NCBI GenBank assembly: GCA_027315115.1
Contig: DAHUYQ010000054.1
Span: 1-34,053, forward strand
DNA from: Solirubrobacterales bacterium
Lineage (GTDB): Bacteria > Actinomycetota > Thermoleophilia > Solirubrobacterales > Solirubrobacteraceae
Direction of reading: 5' to 3'
DNA: 34,053 nt
Shown here: one piece after another, positions 16,408-24,420 of the stretch
Position numbering within the stretch: the first letter of the stretch is position 1
Layout: each line of letters begins with the position of its first letter
Notes under the pieces: model-generated
The model's database searches: none
Seen by the model: the letters and a program-made list of their open reading frames with translations, nothing else
Told to the model about the DNA's origin: nothing
Position numbers and translations under genes: made by a program

Positions 16408-16414
16408 CGACTCC

Positions 16415-18031
16415 ATGGCGCAGGCGCAATCGGCCGGGCCGGCGCGGCTTCGGTCCACAACGCAGGAGCAGATCGAGTCCCGCAGTCCCGCGACCGGGAG
16501 GCTGCTGGGCACGGTGGAGACGACCGCCCCCGACGAGGTCGCGGCGCAGGTCGCCGCCGCGCGCGAGGTGCAGCCGCTGTGGGCGCTGCTGCGGATCTCC
16601 GACCGCGCCCGCTACATCAGGGCGATGGCGCAGGCGATCATCGACGAGCTCGACGAGATCGTGGAGACGCTCAGCACAGAGCAGGGGCGCCCCGCCGCGG
16701 AGGTCGCGGCGCTGGAGGCGCTGCCGGCGATCGACGCGCTGATCTGGATCGCCGACAGCGGCGCCCGCGCGCTGGAAGGCCGCAGGGTGCCGGTGCACCG
16801 CTCGATCGGGCCCGCCAAGCGCGCGAGGATCGAGCAGGAGCCCTTCGGCGTGATCGCGGTGATCGGGGCCGGCAGCGCGCCGCTGGCCCAGCCGCTCGGG
16901 CAGATCGCGGGCGCGCTGCTGGCGGGCAACGGCGTGATCTTCAAGCCGGCCCGCAGAGCGTGCCTGGCCGCCGAGCGGATCGCGACGCTGGTGCGCAGAG
17001 CGGGCCTCCCGGAGGGCCTTGTGAGGGTGCTGCACGGCGACGCCGACGTGGGGCTTGCGCTCGCGCACGCGCCGGTGGACAAGGTGCTCTTCACCGGCTC
17101 GCCCGCCACCGGCAGGCAGCTCGCGCGCGAGTGCGTCGCGCGCGAGCGAGAGGTCACGCTGGAGCTGGGCGGCAAGGACGCGATGCTCGTGCTCGCCGAC
17201 GCCGACGTGGACCGCGCGGTCGCGGGCGCGCTGTGGGCGGGCACGGCGGCCGCCGGCCAGGCGCGCGGCAGCGTCGAGCGGATCTATGTCGCGCGCGAGA
17301 TGCAGTCTCGCTTCCTCGCCGGCCTGGTCGCGGGCGCGCAGGCGATGCGGGTCGGCGACCCGGCGGACCCGCGCGCCCAGGTCGGCCCGCTGGCCTCGCA
17401 GCGGCGGCTGCGCCGGGTGCAGGACCTGGTCGACGGCGCGCTGGCGCAGGGCGCGCGGATGCTCTGCGGCGGCCCGCTGCCGAAGCTGCCACCCGGCTGC
17501 GACGGCGCCTTCTACGCCCCCACGGTGCTGGTGGACGTGACCCAGCAGATGGAGCTGATGCGCACGGCGATCGACGGCCCGGTCATCACGGTGACCCCGG
17601 TCGAATCTGTGCAGGAGGCGATCGACCTGGCCAACCTGGGCGACCCGGGCCTGGGCGCCTCGGTCTGGAGCGCCGACAGGCACGGCGCCCTGCGAATCGC
17701 GCGCGAGCTGCGCGCCGGGATGGTGTGGCTCAACGACCACCTCCCCAGCCCGATGGTGACGGGCGGCCCGTGGGGCGCAGCCGCCGGCGGCGGCCTGGGC
17801 CGCACGCTCGGCCAGGCGGGCCTGCGGGCCTGCGCCCAGGAAAAGCTGATCACCTGGGACCCGCCCCAGCTTCGCGGCCTCTGGTGGGGCCCCTACTCCC
17901 GCAACCTCCAGCGCGCCGCCCAGGCCGCCGCCCAGTTGCGCTCAGCCCGCGAGGCCGACCGCAGCAGTGCCTGGCACAGCGGCGCGATCGCCCTGGCCCG
18001 CGCGGGGGCGCGCACGTTCGTCAGGCGCTGA
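16415..18031 (+). CDS. Aldehyde-dehydrogenase-fold protein, probably without dehydrogenase activity
   Basis: The 538-residue protein aligns over its length with the ALDH superfamily: GNGVIFKPA (cofactor Lys177), FTGSPATG, catalytic-base-type ELGGK with E250, and the late MVWLNDHLPSPM block. The nucleophile position, exactly 34 residues after E250 as in classic ALDH, is Arg284 (GQARGSVER where GQxC is normal; codon CGC at 17264-17266). The oxyanion Asn of PWNFPL is Ser154 (IGAGSAPL), and the Glu before FGP is Ala (AIDGPV). It therefore cannot form the thiohemiacetal and may bind nucleotide or act as a scaffold or regulator. A C-terminal extension of about 50 residues is basic and Ala-rich. The last 11 nt overlap the convergent DUF2442 gene. 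Confidence 0.88.
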   Translation: MAQAQSAGPARLRSTTQEQIESRSPATGRLLGTVETTAPDEVAAQVAAAREVQPLWALLRISDRARYIRAMAQAIIDELDEIVETLSTEQGRPAAEVAALEALPAIDALIWIADSGARALEGRRVPVHRSIGPAKRARIEQEPFGVIAVIGAGSAPLAQPLGQIAGALLAGNGVIFKPARRACLAAERIATLVRRAGLPEGLVRVLHGDADVGLALAHAPVDKVLFTGSPATGRQLARECVAREREVTLELGGKDAMLVLADADVDRAVAGALWAGTAAAGQARGSVERIYVAREMQSRFLAGLVAGAQAMRVGDPADPRAQVGPLASQRRLRRVQDLVDGALAQGARMLCGGPLPKLPPGCDGAFYAPTVLVDVTQQMELMRTAIDGPVITVTPVESVQEAIDLANLGDPGLGASVWSADRHGALRIARELRAGMVWLNDHLPSPMVTGGPWGAAAGGGLGRTLGQAGLRACAQEKLITWDPPQLRGLWWGPYSRNLQRAAQAAAQLRSAREADRSSAWHSGAIALARAGARTFVRR

Positions 18032-18332
18032 GAGGCGTCCTCGACCGGCTACCGGCGGCTGCATGCGCGACCCGCCGACTCTGGCGAGCCTCGGCGTAAA
18101 GCGGCTCTGGCGCCATGTCGGCGCCGTTGGGCCAGCTGATCGTCCCTGCCTCGGGATCGACCGCGACTCGCGCGAAGTACGCCGGATCTTTGAGCGGCTC
18201 AAAGACGCCGCGCCACCGCCGCGCGGCGAAATCCACAACTCCGGCCGTGCCGTCGGCAAAAGTCAGCCGCAGCAGATAATCGCCGACCACCTCGACCTTC
18301 GTGATGTCCACGAGCTCTTCCACGAACATCAT
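18021..18332 (-). CDS. DUF2442 protein
   Basis: The 103-residue product matches DUF2442: VVGDYLLRLTFADGTAGVVDF, then VFEPLKDPAYFARVAVDPEAG and ISWPNGADMAPEPLY, ending with a basic tail outside the domain. The molecular function is unknown. Such proteins often sit beside DUF4160 proteins in small two-gene modules thought to resemble toxin-antitoxin pairs. Here the partner lies 52 nt upstream on the same strand. Its 3' end overlaps the convergent dehydrogenase-like gene by 11 nt. Confidence 0.85.
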   Translation of the reverse strand: MMFVEELVDITKVEVVGDYLLRLTFADGTAGVVDFAARRWRGVFEPLKDPAYFARVAVDPEAGTISWPNGADMAPEPLYAEARQSRRVAHAAAGSRSRTPLSA

Positions 18333-18384
18333 GCTAGGGCAGTGGCTCGATCGGCTTCAAGGGCTCTTCCCGACGCGCCAGCTC

Positions 18385-18606
18385 CTAGTTCGCAGACAGC
18401 TCGTCGCGATGCAATGCAGTCCACTCGGCGACCAGCGTGAGCGCCCGTGGCGGCAATGAGCCCGCTATCGGCTGTCCAGCGAAATCGACAGACGCCGCCT
18501 CGCCCGCATAGCGCGCATGGAAATGCGGGCGGGCATGAACGGTGGGTGGGCTTCCCATCAAATACATCCAGATCGCGATGCCATAGAAGGAGCTGATCCG
18601 CGGCAC
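18385..18606 (-). CDS. DUF4160 protein
   Basis: The 73-residue protein is a full DUF4160 domain: MPRISSFYGIAIWMYL, then RPHFHARYAG and LPPRALTLVAEWTALHRDEL. The HFHARY segment is the family hallmark. Its role is unknown; pairing with DUF2442 is common. The start is the GTG at 18604-18606, because TACGGT precedes it by 7 nt (leaderless pattern) and the family begins at this Met. It is divergent from the tetrapyrrole operon. Confidence 0.87.
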   Translation of the reverse strand: MPRISSFYGIAIWMYLMGSPPTVHARPHFHARYAGEAASVDFAGQPIAGSLPPRALTLVAEWTALHRDELSAN

Positions 18607-18613
18607 GGGACAG

Positions 18614-18619
18614 ACCGTA
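18614..18619 (-). promoter_or_regulatory. -10 box for the DUF4160/DUF2442 pair
   Basis: The minus strand reads TACGGT, a 7-nt spacer, then the GTG start of the DUF4160 gene. It is part of an 80-bp divergent promoter region shared with the tetrapyrrole operon. Confidence 0.5.
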
Positions 18620-18672
18620 CGGGACTACCGGGGACGGAACACGTGAAGCGAGAAGTTTCGCCCACATGTCCC

Positions 18673-18678
18673 TACCCT
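18673..18678 (+). promoter_or_regulatory. -10 box for the tetrapyrrole/ccm operon
   Basis: TACCCT lies 7 nt before the ATG at 18686, giving a leaderless start for an eight-gene operon. No Shine-Dalgarno is present before that ATG and no clear -35 is seen. Confidence 0.5.
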
Positions 18679-18685
18679 GTAAGCA

Positions 18686-19447
18686 ATGCCCGCCCAAGCC
18701 TACGCCGGTAAGGAGTGCGTCTGCCAGCTTCGCAGAGGGATCTGCGACCAGGGCTGCGTCGCCGGCATGCTGCAGACGCCGTTCTACATCGCCTGCCTGA
18801 ACCTTGCGGGCCCGCCCGCCCGGCGCTGCGTGGTCGTCGGCGGCGGGGAGATCGGTCTGGAGAAGGTCGAGGGCCTGCTCGCGTGCTCGGCGCAGGTCAC
18901 GCTGATCGCCCCGCGGGCCGTCCCCGAGCTGGAGCGTCTGGCGAGCGAGGGCTCGATCGCCTGGGAGCGGCGGGCCTACGGAGGCCCGGCCGACCTGGAG
19001 GGCGTGTTCATGGTGATCGCGGCGACCGACGACACCGACGTGAACATCGCCGTCTACGAAGACGCCGAGCGCCGCGCGATGCTCGTCAACGTCGTGGACG
19101 TGCCGCCGCTGTGCAACTTCATCCTGCCGGCGATCGTGCGCACCGGCCCGGTCGCGATCGCGATCTCCACCGCCGGCGCCTCGCCGGCGCTCGCCAAGCG
19201 CATGAAGCGCGAGATCGCACAGCTCTTCGGCGAGCCCTACGCGCAGCTCGCGGTGATGCTCAACGAGGCGCGCGGCTGGGCGAAGGCGACGCTGCCCACC
19301 TACCAGGAGCGCAAGGAGTTCTTCGAGGGGATCGTGGGCGGCGACCCCGACCCGATCGAGCTGCTGCGCGCCGGCGAGCCCGAGCGCGTGCGCGAGCTGA
19401 TCGCCGCGGCCAGGGACGCGCAGGACGCGCGCCTGTCCCGCGCCTGA
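18686..19447 (+). CDS. Precorrin-2 dehydrogenase / sirohydrochlorin synthase (CysG N-terminal type)
   Basis: This 253-residue enzyme would oxidise precorrin-2 to sirohydrochlorin with NAD+, one step from siroheme. Evidence is the Rossmann start [18 protein letters not shown], the [14 protein letters not shown] and [18 protein letters not shown] stretches, and [17 protein letters not shown], all in family order. The first 27 residues form a Cys-rich extension (CVCQ, GICDQGC) not usual in the family. A start at Met28 (18767) would remove it, but the TACCCT box favours 18686. The CobA activity that makes precorrin-2 is encoded at the other end of the same operon. Confidence 0.88.
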   Translation: MPAQAYAGKECVCQLRRGICDQGCVAGMLQTPFYIACLNLAGPPARRCVVVGGGEIGLEKVEGLLACSAQVTLIAPRAVPELERLASEGSIAWERRAYGGPADLEGVFMVIAATDDTDVNIAVYEDAERRAMLVNVVDVPPLCNFILPAIVRTGPVAIAISTAGASPALAKRMKREIAQLFGEPYAQLAVMLNEARGWAKATLPTYQERKEFFEGIVGGDPDPIELLRAGEPERVRELIAAARDAQDARLSRA

Positions 19448-19457
19448 GCGGCTGGGC

Positions 19458-20143
<686 letters not shown>

Positions 20144-20147
<4 letters not shown>

Positions 20148-20968
20148 GCGTGCAGCCGGCCCGCCGGCTCGACGGCGAGCCGGACAATCGACCGCACGGC
20201 AGCCCCGGCGAACCGCACGCCGGCCCCGGCGGGCCGACCGGCCCCGGCGGCGAGCCCGCCCGCGGCCCGCGCCATCCCAAGACCCCCCCGCGCCTGCCCG
20301 CGGTGGTGATGGCGCTGCTGCGCAAGGAGCTGCTGGTCGAGCTGCGCACGCTGGAGTCCGTGCCGGGCATGGCGCTCTTCTCCCTCTCCACGTTCGTGGT
20401 CTTCCACTTCGCGCTCAACCGCTCCTCGGTGGAAGGCGACCTGGCCGCCGGCATCCTGCTCGTCACGCTGCTGTTCGCGGGCATGCTCGGCATCAACCGC
20501 CTGTTTGTCGCCGACGAGGAGCAGGGCGGCTTCGACGCGCTGCTGCTGGCGCCCGTGGACCGCTCGGCGATGCTGATCGCCAAGGCAGCGGCCATGACGA
20601 TCTACCTGGTGGTGCTGGAGATCGTGGCGGTGCCGGCGTTCGGGCTGCTGCTGCTCGGCTCCTCGCTCGGCAACGCGCTGCCGGACCTGATCGGGGTGCT
20701 GGCGCTCGTGGACGTGGGCCTGGCGGTGATCGGCACGTTCGTCGCCGCGCTGGCGGTCAAGACGCGCGCGCGGGACCTGATCGGGCCGCTGATCGCGCTG
20801 CCGCTGCTGGTCCCGATCGCGATCGGCGCCTCCCGCGCCTGCGCGCCGCTGCTCTCCAGCGGGCCGCATACGGGGTCGGGTGTGCGGTGGCTGCTGCTGA
20901 TCGGTCTCTATGATCTTGTGTTCGGGCTGATCGCCTACGCAGTTTTCGACTTCCTCCTGGAGGACTAG
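20144..20968 (+). CDS. ccmB: Heme exporter permease CcmB
   Basis: The 274-residue membrane protein matches CcmB: LLRKELLVELRTLESVPGM near the start, ADEEQGGFDALLLAPVDRSA in the middle, and about six hydrophobic helices. It forms the membrane part of the CcmAB complex. The first 50 residues are a Pro/Gly-rich extension ahead of the normal start of the domain. An in-frame internal start is possible, but the ATGA overlap with ccmA supports this one. Confidence 0.9.
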
Positions 20969-20970
20969 CG

Positions 20971-21903
20971 GTGAGTACGGGCAGCCGGCAGCCGGCCGGC
21001 TCCACTGAGATTCGGCGGGGCGCTGACCAGTCCCCGCGGCAGACGCAGCCGAGAGGAGCCCTCTACGGAGGCAGCCTTCGCACGCTCAGCATCGCCAGCG
21101 TCGTGATGGTCGGCCTGGCGCTCGGCATGGCCTTCTTCTACGCCCCCGAAGAAGCCACCGAAGGCTTCCTGCAGCGGATCTTCTACCTGCACGTGCCGCT
21201 CGCGATCGTGTGCCTGTCCGGCTTCGTGGCGGCCGGCGCGATGGCGATCATGCACCTGCGCACGCGCGAGGCGCGCTGGGATCTGCGCTCCTACGTGGCG
21301 ATCCACATGAGCCTGATCTTCGGCGTCGGCGTGCTGATCTGCGGCTCGATCTGGGCAAAGGGATCGTGGGGACACTGGTGGGTGTGGAGCGAGCCCACGC
21401 TGGTCTCCTTCCTGATCGTGATCCTGCTCTACGCCACCTACCAGCCGCTGCGCTTCTCGATCGAGGACCCTGAGCGTCAGGCCCGCTACGCCTCGGTGTT
21501 CGCGATCACCGCCGGCGCGTTCGTGCCGCTGAACTTCATCGCGGTGCGGCTCTCGACCGCATACCTGCACCCGCGCGTGCTCGGCACCGGCAAGCTGCCC
21601 GGGCCGATGGCCTTGACCTTCGTGATCTCGCTGATCGCGTTCGCGCTTCTCTACGTCACGTTGTGGCGGTTCGAGATGACGGCGAAGCACGCGCGCTGGC
21701 AGCTCAAGGCGCTGCGCCGCAGGCTCTCCGGCGAGGACGCGCCCGCCCGGCGCCGCAGCGCCGAACCGGAGCTCGGCGCCGGCCTCGGCACGGGCGCGCC
21801 CGGAGTCCCGGGCGCCGGCGTCGGCCCCGGCGCGGACCCGGCCCCCGGCCTGCGCCCCGAACCGGCGCTCACGACGAACAACCTCGGAAGGCAGGCGCCC
21901 TGA
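20971..21903 (+). CDS. ccmC: Cytochrome c maturation protein CcmC
   Basis: This 310-residue heme-handling protein has six or so membrane helices and a Trp-rich periplasmic loop, WAKGSWGHWWVWSEPTLVSF, corresponding to the family's WGxWWxWDxRLT. The usual Asp after WVW is Ser here (WVWSEP). Histidines expected to ligate heme are present near HVPLAI and in the later helices. CcmC loads heme onto CcmE. The GTG at 20971 comes 2 nt after the ccmB stop. The C-terminal 70 residues are a low-complexity Gly/Pro/Ala tail in the cytosol. A CcsA/ResC-type protein is less likely given the neighbours. Confidence 0.88.
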   Translation: MSTGSRQPAGSTEIRRGADQSPRQTQPRGALYGGSLRTLSIASVVMVGLALGMAFFYAPEEATEGFLQRIFYLHVPLAIVCLSGFVAAGAMAIMHLRTREARWDLRSYVAIHMSLIFGVGVLICGSIWAKGSWGHWWVWSEPTLVSFLIVILLYATYQPLRFSIEDPERQARYASVFAITAGAFVPLNFIAVRLSTAYLHPRVLGTGKLPGPMALTFVISLIAFALLYVTLWRFEMTAKHARWQLKALRRRLSGEDAPARRRSAEPELGAGLGTGAPGVPGAGVGPGADPAPGLRPEPALTTNNLGRQAP

Positions 21904-22067
21904 TGCCCCTCAAAGAAGCCGTCGGCTACGTCGCCGCCGCCTACATAGTGGTCTTCCTGATCGTGCTGATCTACGTGGCGATCATGTCGGTGCGAGTCCG
22001 CCGCACCGAGCGCGATCTCGCCGAGCTGCTGCAGAGCGCGCAGGCGCGCGGCGAGGAGGCTCCTTGA
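21903..22067 (+). CDS. CcmD-like small membrane protein
   Basis: This 54-residue peptide has one membrane helix (YVAAAYIVVFLIVLIYVAIM) followed by a basic, helical tail (RVRRTERDLAELLQ). This is the shape of CcmD, which stabilises the CcmABC complex with holo-CcmE. The ATG at 21903 overlaps the ccmC stop (TGATG), and its stop overlaps the hemA start. Position and topology drive the call, since CcmD sequences are poorly conserved. Confidence 0.8.
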   Translation: MPLKEAVGYVAAAYIVVFLIVLIYVAIMSVRVRRTERDLAELLQSAQARGEEAP

Positions 22068-23434
22068 CCCCGGAGGAGCTGCTGGCGCTGGGCGTCTCGC
22101 ACAAGACCGCGCCGGTGGCGGTCCGCGAACGGCTCGCCTTCACCGAGAGCCACGCCGCCGAGTTCGCCCGGCAGGCGATCGATGGCGAGCACGTGCAGGA
22201 GGCGGTGCTGATCTCCACCTGCAACCGCACCGAGGTCTACCTGGTCGTCGGCGACCCGGTCAAGGCCGAGGCGGAGGTGCTCTCGATGCTCTCCGCCCGC
22301 GCCGGCATCCGCGCCACCGAGCTGGCCGAGGCGATCTACTCCCCGCGCAACTGCGACGCCGCCCGCCAGCTCTACCGGGTCGCCTCCGGCCTGGAGTCGA
22401 TGGTGATCGGCGAGGCCGAGATCCAGGGCCAGATCAGGCGCGCCCATGAAGTCGCGAGCGAGGCGGGCGCCAGCGGCCCGCTGACCAACAGGCTCTTCGC
22501 CGCGGCGCTGACGACCGGCAAGCGCGTGCGCTCGGAAACCAGGATCGGCGAGCGCCGCGTGAGCGTCCCCTCGGTCGCGGTCGACCTGGCCACGGGCGTG
22601 CTGGGCGCGCTGCAGGAGCGCCACGTCGTGATCATCGGCGCCGGCGAGACCAGCGAGCTGACCGCGCAGGCGCTGGCCGACCAGGGCGCCGGCACGGTGT
22701 TCGTCGCCAACCGCCACGCCGACCGCGCGATCGGGATCGCCAACCGCTTCGGCGGCTCGGTGGTGGGCCTCGACCGTCTGCCCGAGCAGCTCGCCGCGGC
22801 CGACATCGTCGTCTCCTCCACCTCCTCTCCCCATCACATCGTGGGCGAGGAGGAGCTGCGGCAGGTGATGCGAGAGCGCCACGAGCGCCCGCTGCTGCTG
22901 ATCGACATCGCGGTGCCCCGCGACATCGACCCGCGCTGCGCGGAGATCGACGGCGTGACGCTGTACGACATCGACGACCTGCAGGCGGTGATAGCGCGCA
23001 ACCTCGGGGCCCGCGCGGAGATGCTTCCGCAGGCGGAAGAGATCGTTGAGGAGGAGATAAGGCGATTCGCGCGCTGGCTGGGCCACCGCGACGCGCTGCC
23101 GACGGTCAGCGCCCTGCACGAGCAGGCCGACCGGTTGGTCGAGCAGATCATCGCCGAGAACTCGGGCCGCTGGGAGAGCGCCTCCGAGAAGGATCTCGCG
23201 CGCGTGGAGGCGATCGCCAAAGCCGTCGCCAACCGGCTGCTGCACGAGCCGACGCTGCGGCTGCGCAGCCTCTCCGAGCGCCGCAGCCACGCGGGCCTGC
23301 AGCTCGTGCGCGAGCTCTTCGGCCTCGACGAGCCCGAGCAGGCGCCGCCGGCCAGGACCGAGCACGCCCCCGCCCCGCTGGCGGAGGTGCGCTTGTTGCG
23401 GACGTCCCACCCCACCCGCAAGCGCAGCGGATGA
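22064..23434 (+). CDS. hemA: Glutamyl-tRNA reductase HemA
   Basis: The 456-residue enzyme reduces Glu-tRNA to glutamate-1-semialdehyde, the first committed step of C5 heme synthesis. It has GVSHKTAPVAVRERLAF, nucleophile C53 in ISTCNRTEVY, the SGLESMVIGEAEIQGQ block, and an NADPH-binding VVIIGAGETSELTAQAL. A C-terminal dimerisation helix is present. The start is the TTG at 22064, inside the CcmD stop, with GAGGAGG just upstream. The partner HemL and the next enzyme HemB are not in the window. Confidence 0.96.
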   Translation: MTPEELLALGVSHKTAPVAVRERLAFTESHAAEFARQAIDGEHVQEAVLISTCNRTEVYLVVGDPVKAEAEVLSMLSARAGIRATELAEAIYSPRNCDAARQLYRVASGLESMVIGEAEIQGQIRRAHEVASEAGASGPLTNRLFAAALTTGKRVRSETRIGERRVSVPSVAVDLATGVLGALQERHVVIIGAGETSELTAQALADQGAGTVFVANRHADRAIGIANRFGGSVVGLDRLPEQLAAADIVVSSTSSPHHIVGEEELRQVMRERHERPLLLIDIAVPRDIDPRCAEIDGVTLYDIDDLQAVIARNLGARAEMLPQAEEIVEEEIRRFARWLGHRDALPTVSALHEQADRLVEQIIAENSGRWESASEKDLARVEAIAKAVANRLLHEPTLRLRSLSERRSHAGLQLVRELFGLDEPEQAPPARTEHAPAPLAEVRLLRTSHPTRKRSG

Positions 23435-24420
23435 GGATCGGCTCGCGCGGGAGCAGCCTCGCGCGCGTCCAGGCGGAGCACGTCGCGAAGCTGCTCGGCG
23501 GGGATGCGGAGGTCGTGATCATCACGACCAGCGGCGATCGGGCGGCCGCCGGCGCGGGCCGCGACGCCGCAACGTCCGCCGCGGCCGGCGAGTCCGGTGG
23601 GACCGCGGCCTCCGGCGCCGCCGGCGGGACAGCCGGCGCCTCCGGCGCGGCCGCCGACAAGTCGCGCTGGGTGGACGCGATCGAGCAGGCGCTGCTCGCG
23701 GGCGAGATCGACCTTGCGGTGCACTCCGCCAAGGACGTGCCGACGCAGCTCGCGCCGGGCCTGGCGCTGCTGGGCTCCCCGTCGCGCGCACCGGTTGGGG
23801 ACGCGCTCTGCGGCGGCGCGGCGAGACGCCTCGCCGAGCTGCCCGACAGCGCCAGGGTCGGCACGAGCAGCCTGCGACGCACCGCGCAGCTGCTGGCCGC
23901 ACGCCCCGACCTGGACGTTCGCACCCTGAAAGGCAACGTCGACACCCGCCTCGGCAGGCTCGCCGCCGGCGAGCTGGACGCGATCGTGCTCGCGCAGGCC
24001 GGCCTGCGACGTCTGAGCCGCGAGCAGGAGATCGGGGCCCTGCTCGACCCGCAGACCTTCGTGCCCTCGCCGGGCCAGGGCGCGCTGGCGCTGGAGGGCC
24101 GCGCCGACGACCCCGCCGCGGCGGCCGCCGCCCGCTCGATCACCGACCCGGGGACGCTCGACTGCCTGATCGCGGAGCGCGCGCTCGCACGGGCGCTGAA
24201 CGCGAGCTGCAACACGCCGCTCGGCGCCTGGTGTCAGGCGCAGGGGGACGGCGATCCGCTGCGCCTGCACGGCTGGGTCGGCCTGCCCGACGGCTCTGCC
24301 TGGATCGCGGACGAGCTGGCCGGCGGCGACCCGGAAGCGCTGGGGACGACCCTCGCGGAGCGGATGCGCTCGGTCGGCGCGACGGAGATGCTCGCCCAGG
24401 CGGAGGCGATGGCGCTGTGA
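23431..24420 (+). CDS. hemC: Hydroxymethylbilane synthase HemC with an Ala/Gly insert
   Basis: The enzyme joins four porphobilinogens into hydroxymethylbilane. Family motifs are RIGSRGSSLARVQAEHV, AVHSAKDVPT, GTSSLRRTAQL, LKGNVDTRLGRL and SPGQGALALEGR; the dipyrromethane cofactor Cys is C260 in ASCNTPLGA. Between the TSGD strand (33-36) and KSRWVDAIEQALL (77 on) lies a low-complexity Ala/Gly/Ser/Thr insert of about 40 residues, where homologues have a short flexible loop. Total length is 329 residues instead of about 300-310. The ATG overlaps the hemA stop as ATGA. Confidence 0.95.
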   Translation: MRIGSRGSSLARVQAEHVAKLLGGDAEVVIITTSGDRAAAGAGRDAATSAAAGESGGTAASGAAGGTAGASGAAADKSRWVDAIEQALLAGEIDLAVHSAKDVPTQLAPGLALLGSPSRAPVGDALCGGAARRLAELPDSARVGTSSLRRTAQLLAARPDLDVRTLKGNVDTRLGRLAAGELDAIVLAQAGLRRLSREQEIGALLDPQTFVPSPGQGALALEGRADDPAAAAAARSITDPGTLDCLIAERALARALNASCNTPLGAWCQAQGDGDPLRLHGWVGLPDGSAWIADELAGGDPEALGTTLAERMRSVGATEMLAQAEAMAL

